Source: Deuterostichococcus epilithicus
Lineage: Eukaryota > Chlorophyta > Trebouxiophyceae > Prasiolales > Stichococcaceae
NCBI GenBank assembly: GCA_033439295.1
Contig: JAVTLE010000001.1
Coordinates: 1,054,001-1,118,000 of the forward strand
Direction of reading: 5' to 3'
DNA: 64,000 nt
Shown: in pieces, positions 1 to 12,286 of the stretch
How the letters are laid out: each line of letters begins with the position of its first letter
Position numbering within the stretch: position 1 is the stretch's first letter
The notes under the pieces: generated by a model
Databases searched by the model: none
The model's input: only the letters and a program-made list of their open reading frames with translations
Told to the model about the DNA's origin: nothing
Position numbers and translations under genes: made by a program

Positions 1-2347
1 GTATCCATTGCCAATAAGTGCTCTCATGGTCCAAGTCATAAAGTCCAAATTCAAGTGTCCCATTGATAGCCGTTATCTTCCTGCATCGCACCTTGAAGAA
101 TGCCTTGGACCCCTCCTGGCGGGCGATCTTGCTCCACGCGTCCATTGTGCCGTTGTACATCTTGGGGCCCTTGCCGCCCGCCTGCAGAGGGAAATGACGA
201 AATGCATGTCTCAGAATCTAAGTTTGCACAGGCATTGAGCAGTACACAACAGGCTTGCGGATCTAGAGTTTGGTTCAGACTAGTGTGTCGCGCAGCCTGA
301 AGACAGGACGTAGGGAAAATCACACCTGCATCATGAGACGCCTGCGGACGGTGTCGAAGGGGTACGAGCAGATGCCGGCGGCAGCGGTCACAGTCTGCGC
401 GACACCCCACTTGGCAAAGATGTTGGCGTTCTTCTCGTCCTTGAACAGCACGCCCTTGGCCGTGTCGTAGAAGCCGAAGTATGCGCCACGGTACACAATG
501 ATGCCCTGCATTGAGACAGGACAGCACACATGTGAACTGTGTTTGCACACCCGCGGCACAGCGCAGGTGGAGTGCGCTGACGCAAAAGCGTCTCTGATCA
601 ACGAGCCTGCACCGCTGATGTAAGCACCCATGCAGCCCCAGCATGCCATCCTGCTTTGCAGACGCAGCGTTTTGGACGCCTGGTCATGCATAACACAGCA
701 GGGACGGTACTGCTGCATGCACAAAACGCTGAAGCGGCCGCCCACAGGGTAGTGAACTTTAGTTTGGAAACCTGAAACCTGACAATCATACCTGCACAGA
801 CACGCCAAAGCCCTGGTACAGCGCCATGGGGCCGCCGCGTGCAGTGGTCTTCTTCAGGCAGTCCATCAGGCCTGCGTCGGCAGCAGCACCGGAATCATGC
901 ATGCACTACGCAGGTATTCGCATGCTGCATATCTGAGGCGCAAGCGGAAGGGGGGCAGGCAGCCTCGGAATCTGCCGCGGGCTGCGGTCCCTCCACCACA
1001 CCTATCGGTGGGAGCATTTCGCCGACTTGCATGGTGCAGGAGCGCACTCACTGTGGTTTGAGGTGTTGGGCACAACCCTCTTGTCTCACCCGTGAACTCG
1101 CGGTCGGCGCCACCCTTGCCCAGGTCGGCGGCCAGGCGGGTACGCGCAAAGTCGAGCGGGTAGACGATCAGCAGGGAACCGGCACCGGCGAGGCCGCCCG
1201 ATGCCATGTTGGCGCCGAAGAAGCGCCAGAAGTCGGTCTTCGCGTTGTAGGCGGGGAACAGGTTCTTGATGGTGTCCTTGAAGGCGAAGTTGAAGGCTTG
1301 TGTCGGCTGCGCACACGGGAGCGGGCGGGGTCAGAGAGGCCAGTCCCTGATGCGGCCGGATGCTCCCGAGTATGGGGTCACAGCGGCCGTTCGTCAGGAT
1401 GGAGGCTGCTTTGGCAAGGGAGGGAGATGCGACTTCGACGTGCGCTGTAGCACGACAGAGGCAGCGTGACTTTGTGGGACAGGTCCTGCAGGCCAGCAGG
1501 AGAGAGATGACGCACGAAGTAACGGATGACGTTGGCCAGGTTTCCACGCCAGAAGGAGGCGATGCCTGCGCGCAGAGCGTTCGCGCAACCTCTGAGTAGA
1601 GAGCATGGCGGTTGACTGCGAGCCCGCCAACCATTCTCACGACGCGTGTCTCCCCTCTTTTTCAGCAGCTTCACATAGGTGACAGCGCTCGTGGTGTCCC
1701 AGCAGCAGGCGCGCATGGCGTCATGCTTGAGGGACGGAACGGGCACCCGAGGGCTTCAACACAGGAGTGGCCACGGCCAGGGCGGGAGCGCCTCACCCTG
1801 CTCGGCGGCCACCCGCGTGAAGCAGTTGCCGATGCCGGTGTAGCGCGTAATCTCGCCCGACTTGATGCGCGGGTTCGAGTCCTGTGTCTGCAGCAGCAGC
1901 TTGACGCGCTCGATGGGGGCGACTGCCGTCTTGGAGATGGCGCCCGCCACACCGCCGGCCATCAGGTCAGCCGCGAACTTGATCGCCGGCGACGACTTGG
2001 CCTTCTCGCCCTCCTTGGGCGCCGGGATCATGAAGTGGCTGCCTCTGCAACGGCAGCAGGGAACGGTGTGTGCTCCAGGCTCCCGGCCAACCCTCGCATC
2101 CAGGCTGGCTGACCAACTTCACGACAGAGCGTGAAACCCCCGGCATCGCTGCTGCAAGTCAAGTGAGGCCTTACTGCACGTGTCTATCTTCTGTCAGACG
2201 GTGTGCAGGAATGCAGGCAGTGCATAGTTTAAGACCAGGCACACTGGGGATGGCCACTCACGTCGAGGGCTGAGCGGCCGGCGTCGCGAACCCGCCGCGC
2301 AGCAGCGCAGACAGGCCCGCCTCGCGGTACAGCTGAGAGTTCAGCAT
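1..2347 (-). CDS. AAC: Mitochondrial ADP/ATP carrier (adenine nucleotide translocase), 3' end outside window
   Basis: This mitochondrial carrier (SLC25) family protein exchanges ADP for ATP across the inner mitochondrial membrane. Exon 1 (2262-2347) encodes a short N-terminal segment beginning [16 protein letters not shown]. Exon 2 (1797-2038) encodes the first transmembrane region and the carrier signature [17 protein letters not shown]. Later exons give [24 protein letters not shown] and, near 330-350, the adenine-nucleotide signature as RRRLMM. The usual form is RRRMMM, so one Met is replaced by Leu. Splicing stays in phase from exon 1 to exon 2. The last visible exon ends near 77 at KAFFK followed by a GT donor, so the remaining C-terminal helix lies before base 1. 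The start is the first ATG of the exon that joins in phase. Identity is secure. A leftover 5' intron upstream of 2347 cannot be excluded. Confidence 0.93.
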
Positions 2348-3480
2348 TCTGACCTGCAAGACGGGCAGCCACCGTGCCGTCAGAGGGGTGCTCGTTCAAC
2401 GGCGGCTTTCCGCACAGGTTCACCACGCACACGGGCGAGCGGGGACTGAATCAGGACTTCAAGAAGCCTGACGAAGCCCTGAAGCAGATAGGAGCTGATG
2501 CAGGCAAGCGTGCATGATCGGAAACACAGCGCGCGAAGGAAGCATCAGGGCCCCAACACAGTACGCCCTAAAAGCTGGGACAGACTGAAAGTGCGAAGCC
2601 AAGCATACGCGGAAGAATGACTGCATATGAAATTCTGCCGGAAGCCACTGGCTGGCCCTCACTCCTGCTGCAGGTCACACTGCTGACTGCTGTTACTGAT
2701 GAGCTTTCAGCGGCTGTGCCCCGTTCGGCTGCCTGCTGCTGGGACGGCAATCGCTGCTTACAAAATCAGCTGACGGCCTGCAGCTGCGTGTTGCTGTGCA
2801 TGCCGCTGCGCCTCTCGCCCCAAGCCGCCAACTGAGCGCCGAGGAGTGGAGTCGAACTTTGCGATCTCCAAACGCAGTACCTGTGAAGGGCTTCGGGGTC
2901 CCTCCGGCGGACCGCTCCAAGCAGTCGAGAGGAGAGCTGCCACACAGCCGTTGACGCGATCAGCTTGGCGCAGACGCGAGAAAGGAACGAGCTCTTGCAG
3001 ACCACCATGAACTTGACTGCACTACTTGAGATTCCCGCACGCGGCAATGCCTAGGTTCCACCAGGCTATAGCTGGGTGTTAGGTGCTATCAGCTTTGGCA
3101 GCTTGAGCTGTTGCACGACTGGGACGTGACTTAGCCTTCAAGCCCTCAGGGCTTGCGACATGGTAACATCTATCTCTGGGACGTGACTTGCAACATTTGA
3201 TGTTTACAGGCGAACGGGCAGAGACACTCCTCCTCAGGAGCACAAACCCTAAAACCTAACGGCGTTGCACGTTCTTTTGCGGCGTACCGACGGCACGGGG
3301 TGTAGATCCCAGCTCATGCACTCGAAGCGCTTTCGACCACACATCTCACATGCACGTCTTCAACCCAATTCGCATCCGGTGCCTGCATACCTCAGCAGGA
3401 TGATCAGGAGCTCCAAAGATCTCCTCAGCCGGTAGCATGGCCAACAGTGCAGCGGCGGTGCACGACGCTGTAGACGATGG
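2348..3480. promoter_or_regulatory. Intergenic region upstream of the carrier gene, with repeated ACGT element
   Basis: About 1.1 kb separates the carrier start from the kinase gene stop; I see no convincing exon in it. It holds two identical 14-bp direct repeats (CTGGGACGTGACTT at 3119-3132 and 3176-3189) with an ACGT core. Between them is a small inverted repeat (3139-3155, 7-bp arms, 3-nt loop). A telo-box-like AAACCCTAA lies near 3245-3253. Promoter function is inferred from position and motif type only. Confidence 0.4.
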
Positions 3481-6400
3481 TCATCCGACGGCGTTCGGAT
3501 TGGCCGCAATCTTGACATGCAGCGGCGTGGGGCTGGCGACGATGGCCTTCAGTATGGAGCGCAGCCGCTCCTTCGGCGTGCGTTTCAGGGCCTCCTCCGC
3601 CGCAACAAGCCGCTCCACCTGTGAGAATGGTCACAGACATCGCCTGCACCGCGCTTGGCAGGCTGCCGACAGCCTCGCAAGGCCACTTCAGCCCAGCAGA
3701 CGAGCGTGAGCAGTGCCAGCTGACAGACACCCAGCAACATCCATAAGGAACGTGCAGCGTCCCTGCGGGGCGGCACCTGGCTCAGGACACTGTGCTCAGG
3801 CGCCAGGCGGTTGCTCCAGCCCTCCAGCACCAGCGACGTCACCAGCACGGCGCAGATCTCGCCCGGCAGCGTCACCTGCCGACATGGACGGTCACGTGCA
3901 CACCTCAGCAGCCGCGCAGCCAAGGCACACCCTGGCATTCTCAGGGTGGTGGGCCAGGCGGGGGCAAGCTCTGAACAGTGCATGCCGGGTGCATCTTCGC
4001 CATAGTCACGCCATGTGGGCGGCAGGCAGGCGGTCGGTCACGCACCTCGTGCCTGCGGATGATCTCCAGGGTCTCCGCCTGCAGTGGCCAGTGAATACCC
4101 ATGGTTTGTGGCATGTGAGAGGTTGCACAACAATCATCAGCACATGCTCCCGACCTACCTGACTGGGCAGGGTAGCACTCAAGCGTGCATGCCGCAATGC
4201 TCGCCAAGCCAAGGGTACTGCTTCTGCATCAGATGCCATGGTTTCGTGCCTCACCATCGCATCGGCGCCATTGGCGTATGCGGTGCCCTCCGCCTCGTGT
4301 GCCTCCCGCATGCGGTCAAACATCCGGCGACAGTCCTCCTGGAAGGCCTGCGGCAGCATCGGGGCAGCAGGGCTGTGAGCATGCAGCTAGCCACTGCCAG
4401 TGAGGACATGAGATGCCACGCCCAGCGTCAGGCTTGGCGGCCATTGTTGCCCACTGCTACATATCCGCAGACCGAGGTGGCATGAGGCACATGCATGCAA
4501 ACTCAATTTGCACGTGCAGAACAACAAGCCCCCAACACATGCGCCCGCCAGCCACCCAGCCCGCCGGACCAGCAATGGCCGGCATGCTGCCGCTCACAGG
4601 TCCGCCGGGGGCAACCCCGCAACGCAACGCTTCCCACCTGGGGAGTCGGGCAGCCGGGCTCGGGGCCAAGACAGGCGAGCGGTGTTCGGCAAGACCTGCC
4701 AACCGGACCCGGGCACAACTCAGGGTGTAGAGCGTCTCAGAGCATCTCCCACGACCCTCTTTTCACCTCGGGGTCGGGGCAGCCCTGCTCGGGGCCGGAA
4801 AAGGCGAGCGCGGTGCGCGCCATGGCGGCGCCGTCCAGGCGGCAGAAGGCGCGGAACAGGTCCACCATCTGCAGCCGCTCGGCGTCCGACAGCTGCGTCG
4901 CCATGCCCACGTCCAGCAGCACGATGGACGGCCGGCTCCACACCTCCGGCGTCTGCATTGGGCGGGTGAAAGGGTATTAACACCTGTCTGCAATGAATTT
5001 TGCCACCTTACGCCATGGCAGAATTAGAAGAAGGAGAGACTTCATCTTCGCAGCAGCCAGTAGCCCAACCGTCAGCCGGGTGCGTCTCTGCGGCGTCTGT
5101 GCACCGCCCACACACACGCAGAGGTCAGTCGGGGCGGCGTCACCGCTGGTGCTGACTGCAGCGCTTGGCGCGGAGTCAGAGACCAGATCGAAGTCTGAAA
5201 CAGGTGGTTGCATGCAGACATCAACCAATCAAACTCTGCCATGCTATGCCATGCCATGCCAATGCAGCAAGATGCAGCGGACCTTGAGGCCAATACGCTC
5301 GGCAACGCGGTCGTACAGGGCGCGCGTGCCGCGTGGCGCGTCCAGGTGCACTAGGATGTTGCCTGCACCAAAAACGCGTCAGAGCTTGCACGCGAGACAG
5401 GCACATCGCGCAAGTGTTGAACTCAACACGCACGTCCTCAAGCACGGTTGCACTGGAGCGTCAGCCAAGGCAGCAGCTGATGCCGAGGTCGACATGTTGC
5501 AGGCAGACGCTGCCACCGCAGCCAAGTATGCATGTGTGCCCGCCTGTGCACTGGCTCACCTGGGTGCAGGTCCGCATGTACGAAGTTGTCGACCAGCATC
5601 ATCTGCGGGCCGGCAGCACCCGGTCAGGCTGCAGTTGGCCTCGTGCCGTTTGCAATGCGCACGCGATTCGGAAGCGCAGCTTCCATGGAGCAGTGGTGTG
5701 CTTTTGCTGGAAGCCGAGGGCGAAGGGCAGCATCAGACACCATGGACTTTTGCTGCTCAGCACGGCGGCGGCAGTCCCGGCCAGCACCTGCAGCATGGCG
5801 CCGCTGCCGAGGGCCGCCAGCTCGGCGTTGTGCGGCGCGCCAGGCCCCATCTCAACGTACTTGGTGATGTGTTCCCCCGTCTCGAACGTTTCCACTAGCA
5901 CCTGAAGCCATGGATCCAGTTCTCAGGTGAGCCTGTGTGCTGCTTGAAGTGGTGGCACCCTGCATCTTCTGGAGTCGCTTTCCAACGATGAGTGAGGAAC
6001 ACAGGTTCGACACAAGCGAGGCACAAAGCATGGAGTGTGAGCGGCGCTGTGGGGGCCGACCGCGGCGACTGACCTCGGGGGAGACCAGCGGGTAGATGGG
6101 GTAGGGGAAGCGGACGTGGCGCTGCTTCCGGAAGTTGTAGTTGAACTGCCACAGGTGCCGCCCCTCCTGCGCAAGGTCCACCTGTGTGCACGACGGAACA
6201 TTGAATTTTTCAAACCCGTGCTGTTGCGTCAGGCACCAGCCGGTGCTGCCCCTGCCCAACGTGAGCAGACAAGCTCAAGGTAGAGATCCCGACGAGGTGG
6301 GTGACAGGTGTACTGCACTGATGTCCGGACGCATGGCAGCTGTGCAGCACCGTGATTTCGGCTCAAGCGCAGCCGCTCGCTGCGTCAGTCAGGAGGAATG

Positions 6401-8499
6401 CTGCATCCTGCCATTGGCTGGCAGAGCCCAACTGCGAAGGGAGGGGCAGGTGCGGCCACCTGCTCCTGCAGCGGCGCGGCGAACTGGCGCAGGCTGTCCT
6501 GCAGCCGCAGCCGCTTCATGCTGGGCAGCAGCTCCGCCAGCTGCGCGGCGCCCATCATGAGAGCAAAGTCACGCGTGATGGCCCTGCCGACGCCTGGGTG
6601 CCGCACCTGCGAGCAGTTACGCGAGGTTGCGGATGGGACAGCTTCGGCTGGCTCCCAGCCTCGGGCCATGGATGGCCCAAACGTGGTGTCGCCAGCTGCA
6701 AGTACCGATTGACCCAGCAAGTGCCGATTGACCCCCTCACGGTAAGGCTTTGCAAGCTTGTTCGGAGCCCTTGGTGCCTTGACAGGAGGAAGGGATTCGT
6801 CCAACAGTCTGTGGCCTGCCCACCTTGACTGCCACCTCAGTGCCGGGCGGCACACCGGTGTGCAGGGCGCCGCGCGCGCTGAGCTTTGCCCGGTGGATCT
6901 GCCCGATGCTGCCACTGGCTACCGGCTCCTCGCTGAAGCTGCGTGGAGTGAGAACAGGATGGACGCTGAGCGAGTTGCGCCCCTTACGAACACCAGCCAA
7001 GCATGTTTGCCTGTGAGGTGCTGCGGGCTTCGTCGTTTCATGGAGCTGCGTTAGAGCCTGCCAGCGTCAGCCTGAGAGAACATCATCAATCAATTGTGCA
7101 GAGCACTCTCCCAGCCAAAGCTGGCACGGCAACCGACCTGATGAAAAGCTCTTGAATGGGCGCGCCCAGCGCGGACGCCACGGTCGCCTCCGTGCGGCGG
7201 TAGGTGTGCCCAGGCGCCGCAGTCTGCACCACAATGATGCTCTCGCAGTAAGATCACTTCATGCCGTCGATGAGTTTCTGAAGGATGACAGCAAGTGCGC
7301 AGCAGGCAAGCAGCCACCTGCCGCTTTAGGACCCACATGCAGCTGAAGCGGCATTGCCAGTAGAGTCTCCATACACCTGCAGGTGGGCAAGCTCCTTGCA
7401 CAGGTCCGGCGGAAAGATGTCTGCGCGCGTGGCTGCCCACTGACCCCATTTCATGAAGGCCGGCCCCGCCAGCTCCAGCGTCTTCCTGCGCCCAAGACGC
7501 CGCACAGCTCAGGCGAGCAGCAATTGCATTCAGCAGGCAAGCACAGAGCTGCATTTCCTAGCCACCGGCAGGCATCCTGGTTTCAGGTGTGAACACGCAC
7601 GTTTCAATGTGCTTGCGTGCGGTCCATACATGTCGTCTAGCTCGAGGCAGCTTCAGACGCTGCTGCTTTGAGCCTTGTGCATGTCGAGACATGGAATCTC
7701 TGCCCTTCTCCATGACACTCTGCCCGGCCAGTGTGCACATGCAACTGCTGGGCGAGGGGCAAGTGATGCTGCCAGACAGTGCTCGACCTCCCCACGGCAT
7801 GCTGCGGCCTGGGGCATTGGAAAACGCGCCTGAACAGCTGCAGCCATGCCGGCCGGCAGATGTCGAGTTGAAGCGCGAGGTACGCAGTGGCCAGCGCCGG
7901 TGCAAACAGCACCGACAGCACCGCCAGCCGCAGGATGCTGTCCATCGCGTGCACCACCGCCAGCGCCGCTTGCACGATGGCGGTGTGGGTCACTGCCGGG
8001 TCCGACAACCTGGGATACACAGTGGCAATGGCGTTCTGAGCACAGGATATACCGCCAGCAGCACGTGCAATGTGGCTGTCTGGGACACCACCGGGTCGGT
8101 GAAGCTGGCGGGCATGACAGTGAAAGCATTCGAGAAGGCGCAGGTTGTGCCATGTGATCAGGCCGCTGCATCGCATGCACCACTGGGTGCTTGTCCGGAG
8201 CTGAGGCGGTTCCAATTCCCTCAGCAAGCGCAAAAGTCGCAGTCGAGGCACTGCCACGTTGATCATGTCCCCTGATTACGTCCCCTCCCCTGTGTCGCTC
8301 CGTAGGCAGAGCAGCGGCGGCACCTGTGGTCGTAGACGCTGGGACCCGCGAGGCAGGCGGCAAATTTGTCGCGCCGCGCCAGCTCTGCGACCATGAGCGG
8401 CAGCAGCCGCTGCACGTGGCCGCCCTTTGTGTACACTGCGTTCACCGCCGGGCGCACGAGGCGGTCCACGAACATCGTGCGCGGCTGCAGCTGCTGCAT
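3481..8499 (-). CDS. ABC1/UbiB-family atypical kinase, ADCK2-like
   Basis: This gene encodes an atypical protein-kinase-like ATPase of the ABC1 (ADCK/COQ8/UbiB) family, whose members support isoprenoid-quinone metabolism in mitochondria or plastids. On the minus strand the exons give, in order: a membrane-like segment (about 7,860-8,010), the KxGQ-type motif FMKWGQWAATRADIFPPDLC (about 7,390-7,460), the Ala/Gly loop PVASGSIGQIHRA followed by EVAVKV (about 6,830-6,940), MLVETFETGEHITKYV (near 5,880), HADLHPGN split by an intron (about 5,345-5,575), and LLDVGMATQLSD as the metal-binding DxG region (about 4,880-4,930). The C-terminal exons give VTLPGEICAVLVTSLVLEGW and a final exon ending at the stop at 3481. 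This ordering fits ADCK2-like members. The chosen start opens MQQLQPRTMFVDRL. Transit-peptide-like sequence up to about 9,300 may be an additional first exon. An exon ghost copy lies in the intron near 4,630-4,694. Confidence 0.88.
4631..4694 (-). repeat. Decayed copy of the kinase exon end inside the adjacent intron
   Basis: This segment is a diverged copy of 4760-4823, 129 bp away. Read on the minus strand it gives LACLGPEPGCPTPQ, against LAFSGPEQGCPDPE in the real exon, and a GT donor follows at the equivalent place. It lies in the intron downstream of the real exon and is not needed for the reading frame. Confidence 0.8.
6696..6735. repeat. Tandem duplication of about 22 bp in a kinase-gene intron
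   Basis: Two adjacent units, GCAAGTACCGATTGACCC and GCAAGTGCCGATTGACCC, differ at one position and are separated by four bases. They sit inside an intron of the ABC1 kinase gene. Confidence 0.8.
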
Positions 8500-9832
8500 C
8501 TCCTGTCGCGGAAGGGCCAGGGGTCTGAGCGCGGTGCAACGAACTCTGAATCTGCTGAGGAGCAGCGTCCGGCAGCCGGCGTCCGGCAGCCGTGCGATGG
8601 GTCCAGGAAGCTGGGCGCATGCAGCCGACATAACAGCTTGCAGATGCTTGAACAGCGCAATGCTGTTTGTGTCCTCGATCAATTCGAGTGCAGTACAGAC
8701 GGCACCAGCACACGAGCTCTAAGTACCCAGAAGTGGATGATGGTTTGCAAGAGTTTCACGGGTCTCTCAGGAGATGATCGCAGACTCGCCTGCAAGCGCT
8801 TCCACGCATGGCGTGCTGCTGCATGCCCCCATCCGGCGCTGCCCGCTAGCTGCGCCGTGCCCATTTGCCGCTGCTGCCGCAATACCAGCGTGAGCTGCCG
8901 CCCGCCCGCGGCTGCTGCCTGACGTCCGGCGACGATGCTGCTCGCCCAGCCTGCTGAGTGCAGCTGCCTGCTGTGCGACGCTCCGCTCGCAAAGCTGCGC
9001 GCGAAGCATTGCCGGGACCGTGCGGCGGCGGGCAGCCGTGGCGCACAGGCGCCGCCGGCATCACCGCGCAGGGGCAGCACGTTGATTGGCGGCACATGCG
9101 CCGACCGCTGCGCCGCCTGCTGTGCCGGCTGCGAGCAGCGCTGGTGCACGCTTTGGCCCCAAGCCCTGCCCCCGCCTCTGGCTCCAGCAGCAACTTCGGG
9201 TGCCTGCGCCTGGAGCTGCCTGCGGGACCAAAATGGCAGCTTTCGCGTATTCTCACTTATTCTCGGAGGAAGCCGGTGCCGGCGCGCATTCTGCCTGCAG
9301 GCGGTTGTGCGCACATTGTAGATTGACTTTCACCTTACAAGCTGGCCGAGGGTGGCAACTGCCTGGCCGCGATTCGAGGAAACTGCTGACATTTCGATCA
9401 GCTTACATCATCGCCGGTGTTACAGCAAGGGCGAAGCCGGTGCGAGGCTGCTGCCAATCCTGTTCGATGGTCTGTGCGTGCTTCTGCCGGTCAGCCCTTT
9501 ACTAGGAGCGTTTGCAGGATGCAAGATTGTTTTCTGTGCTTGGCTCGCTGACAAAACATGCGTGTCGGAGGGTGGAAGTGCAACAATGAAACGCAACCGC
9601 TCCGAAAGCATCGAGTGTTTCTGCAGATGCCCCGTGCCTTCGCTTTGCAATCCAATGCTTGATCTCTACGCCAATTCAATTTGAGAACTTGATAACCTTT
9701 AGCGATGCACATGCGTTTGGTTTGCAGCTGCAGCCGGCAGGTACAGCCTGCCACGGCAAGCATTACCGCAGCGCCCATGCCCCGCCCGTGCGCAGTGGCA
9801 CTGCAGCCGCCGCTGCACTGGTGCTGCAGATG
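8500..9832. other. Region between the kinase gene and the next gene; possible 5' exon of the kinase
   Basis: No secure gene is seen in these 1.3 kb. On the minus strand, 8,800-9,250 stays open and is rich in Arg, Ala, Ser and Gln (for example RQCFARSFASGASHSRQLHS). That composition would suit a mitochondrial or plastid targeting peptide. I could not find a splice joining it in phase to the exon at 8499, so it is left as a possible first exon. From 9,320 to 9,832 I see nothing recognisable. Confidence 0.35.
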
Positions 9833-12286
9833 TTACAAGGCTTTCACTAGGTTCGCAGACGTCTGGACGCCGGCCTTCAAGTACTGCTCCGCCAGGTCGC
9901 TGCGTATGTCGTCCCAGCTGGCCTCCCCGGCCGCTACCCTGTTCATGAGGTGCTCTGCCTCGCTGACTGCCACCTGCATGTCGAAGGGTCCATTCAGCAA
10001 AATCGTCCCTGAGGATGTCAAAAGTGCGCGGCAGGGTTGCGAGGTGCAATCCCTATGCAGCGACGCATCCCTCTATACAGAGCCAGCTGAAGAGCAGAAT
10101 GCGCACCTGCTCATCTGTCCTGGTGGCGACGTCGACGCCGGGCGGCAGGTTGGAGTTGACGGTGGACTCGTCCAGTAGGTGACGTATGGTGTCGGCGTTT
10201 CCCGACAGCCCCGCCATGCTCCTTACCATCTCAAAGCCGGCAGTGAGCGTCCACCACGGCATGCGGAGGGCAATGCGAGCCTGCACCCACACATGCTGGC
10301 CTGGTAACAAAGTTCTGAATATTGCGCACGCCCCTGCAGATCAAACCTGCTTGCCATCGATGATGCCACTACTGCGAAGAGGCCATGGAGGAGGCTGCTG
10401 TACTTGAGGTTGAATGCAAAGCTGCATGGAGTGCAGTATGCTTGTGCTCTGTTGCTTGTTTGCGGGGCTGGCGCTTGGCCGCTGCAACTCACGCTGTCAC
10501 GAGCTTCCTCCGGCCGGTTCATGCTGCGATACAGCTGTGCGTTGAACTCGTACGGCCGCCCCCAGCCGCTAAAGTGGTCCGCCCTCGTGTACCTATGGGC
10601 ACGACTGACTTCTGTCACCATGCCGGCTGACCACCGCGGGCAGAGCAAGAACCTTCCTATCTGCCGTCAAACGCGAGCTCTGGACTTGCAGACACAGCAG
10701 CAAAGGGTCGTGTGGTCGGAAGAAGGCCAACACCAGGCAGCTGCAAGTTCAACCTGCAAGGTCCAGCCTAAGGCGGCAGCAGCATATGCAGCGAACGCAC
10801 CACTCCCCAGTGATGAGCGCGCTCATGAGGTCGTCCTTCTTGAGGTGGTTGGTCACCAGCTGCTCCGCAACATCCATGTACATGCCCGCCTTGCGCGTTA
10901 GATATGCCTCCAGCACCTGCACTCGCAAACAAGTGAAGTCGGAAGCTTCCAACGCTGTACACTTGATTTGATATCAATGTCCACCAGTGTGCCCGCCTTG
11001 TGCGTCACGTACGCCTAAACCACATGCTTCTGAACACACTTGAAGTTAAAAGTCTGCCATCACAAATTGCGGATATGATGGTTCTGGGTTCCTTCGGTCA
11101 GAGTCATGTAAGACGCTCTCTGACTCGAGGCACCACTCACTGAGAGACCAGTCGTGGAGCGCCCCGCAGCCCCGCCCTCGAGACATCTTTTGCGCGACAA
11201 AGATGAGTTCCCGTCACCCCCCAGTCGCAGCTGGAAACCATACCTTCAGGCCGGACCGCTGGAAGGCGCCCGGCTGGTAGAGCGCGGCGCCGGCCGTCCC
11301 GGCGGCCTCCGCAACGGCGCCCGGCCCGCCATCCCGGCTATCCTCCTCTGCCATTGCCCTGCACGGCACAGTGTGCTGCCATGACCTGCCAGGATACGCT
11401 GCCGTGCGCGTGGGGTTTTGAGCTGCAGCAGCGTTTCACGCCTCACTGCATCGCCAGCCCCCTCCACCCGACACGTCTGCTGTGTTGCAGCGGACCTCTG
11501 TGGGCTGTCTGTGACGAGAAGGCGACCTGATTCTCCAGGTACAGGGTCCCTTGACGAAGTGTAGCATGGTGCAGCTATCCGTGAACATGACACTGTTTGC
11601 AAACCCGGCCTGCTGATAACAGCTGCTGACCTGACGATCAAACGCCAGCGCGGCAGCACAATCGACCCCACACGATGCACCGTCAAGCAGCGCATCCCTT
11701 GCACACACACCTGTGCAGAAACTCGTCGGTGTTGCGAGCCAGCAGGGACACCGCCAGCGCCTCCGACGACATCTGCACAATCGGCAGGCGGCCGCCGGCG
11801 CTGCCGTCGCCGCCCCCCCTATACTGCAGCAGACAGGTGTAGGCGTCGGGCCCGCGCAGCGCCGCGTTGGCCGTCTGCGAAACAGGCGCCGGGCCCTTGG
11901 CCAGCGGGATGGCCAATGGGTGCAGCAGCGCACGGTCTGCGGGTGACACGATGGTCTGGCCCTGCAAATGAGGGGACCAAAGTTGTCACCGAGGAGACTG
12001 CGTGAGAGTACACACACGCAGGTTGATGGTAGTCAATAAGGAGACGACCAGATTTCGAACGCCCTCAAGTGTCCTGCAAAACAAGATTCGCAACACCAAC
12101 CTGTGCTTGTAGCACCCGCAGCAGCGGCTCCAAGTTTGGCAGGTGCGCCTCCAGCCCCACATCCCTCAGATACTTTTCATGGTCTGCGCTCAACGCAGCA
12201 AACAATCCGAGCTGTTCATGCGTCCTCGAACAGCGAAGGCTCCATGCGGTGCAGCGGCGGCGGCGGAGGCTGGGCACAAAAGACAT
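9833..12286 (-). CDS. Conserved plant/algal protein of unknown function, probably organelle-targeted
   Basis: I cannot name this family. I recall related plant proteins with the same order of motifs, but cannot verify this here. The best start (12286) opens MSFVPSLRRRRCTAWSLRCS, a basic, Ser-rich stretch like a transit peptide. Exons then give LFAALSADHEKYLRDVGLEA, an exon from about 11,720 to 11,960 with QTIVSPADRALLHPLAIPLA, YQPGAFQRSGLK, VLEAYLTRKAGMYMDVAEQL, TNHLKKDDLMSALITGEW, FSGWGRPYEFNAQLYRSM, RIALRMPWWTLTAGFEMV and a last exon ending VQTSANLVKAL. The splices I checked are in phase (for example GEW|YTRADHF and TRTDEQ|VAVSEAEH). The mostly helical sequence has no catalytic motif I know. 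It is divergent from the TBC gene, with 563 bp between start codons. The intron near 11,000 carries an exon ghost copy. Confidence 0.72.
10976..11022 (-). repeat. Decayed copy of the VLEAYLTRKAG exon start, with a stop codon
   Basis: This is a diverged copy of about 10,870-10,920, 107 bp away in the adjacent intron. The minus-strand translation gives AYVTHKAGTLVD, against AYLTRKAGMYMD in the functional exon. The residue before AY is TAG instead of GAG, so the copy is inactive as coding sequence. Confidence 0.78.

Noticed and set aside
2840-2900. tRNA-like words (GAGTCGAACTTTGCG) on the minus strand
   Set aside because: The T-arm stem does not pair and no acceptor or anticodon arm can be formed.
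4993-5898. 301-codon open frame on the plus strand
   Set aside because: Antisense to the HADLHPGN and MLVETFETGEH exons of the ABC1 kinase; composition has no protein signature.
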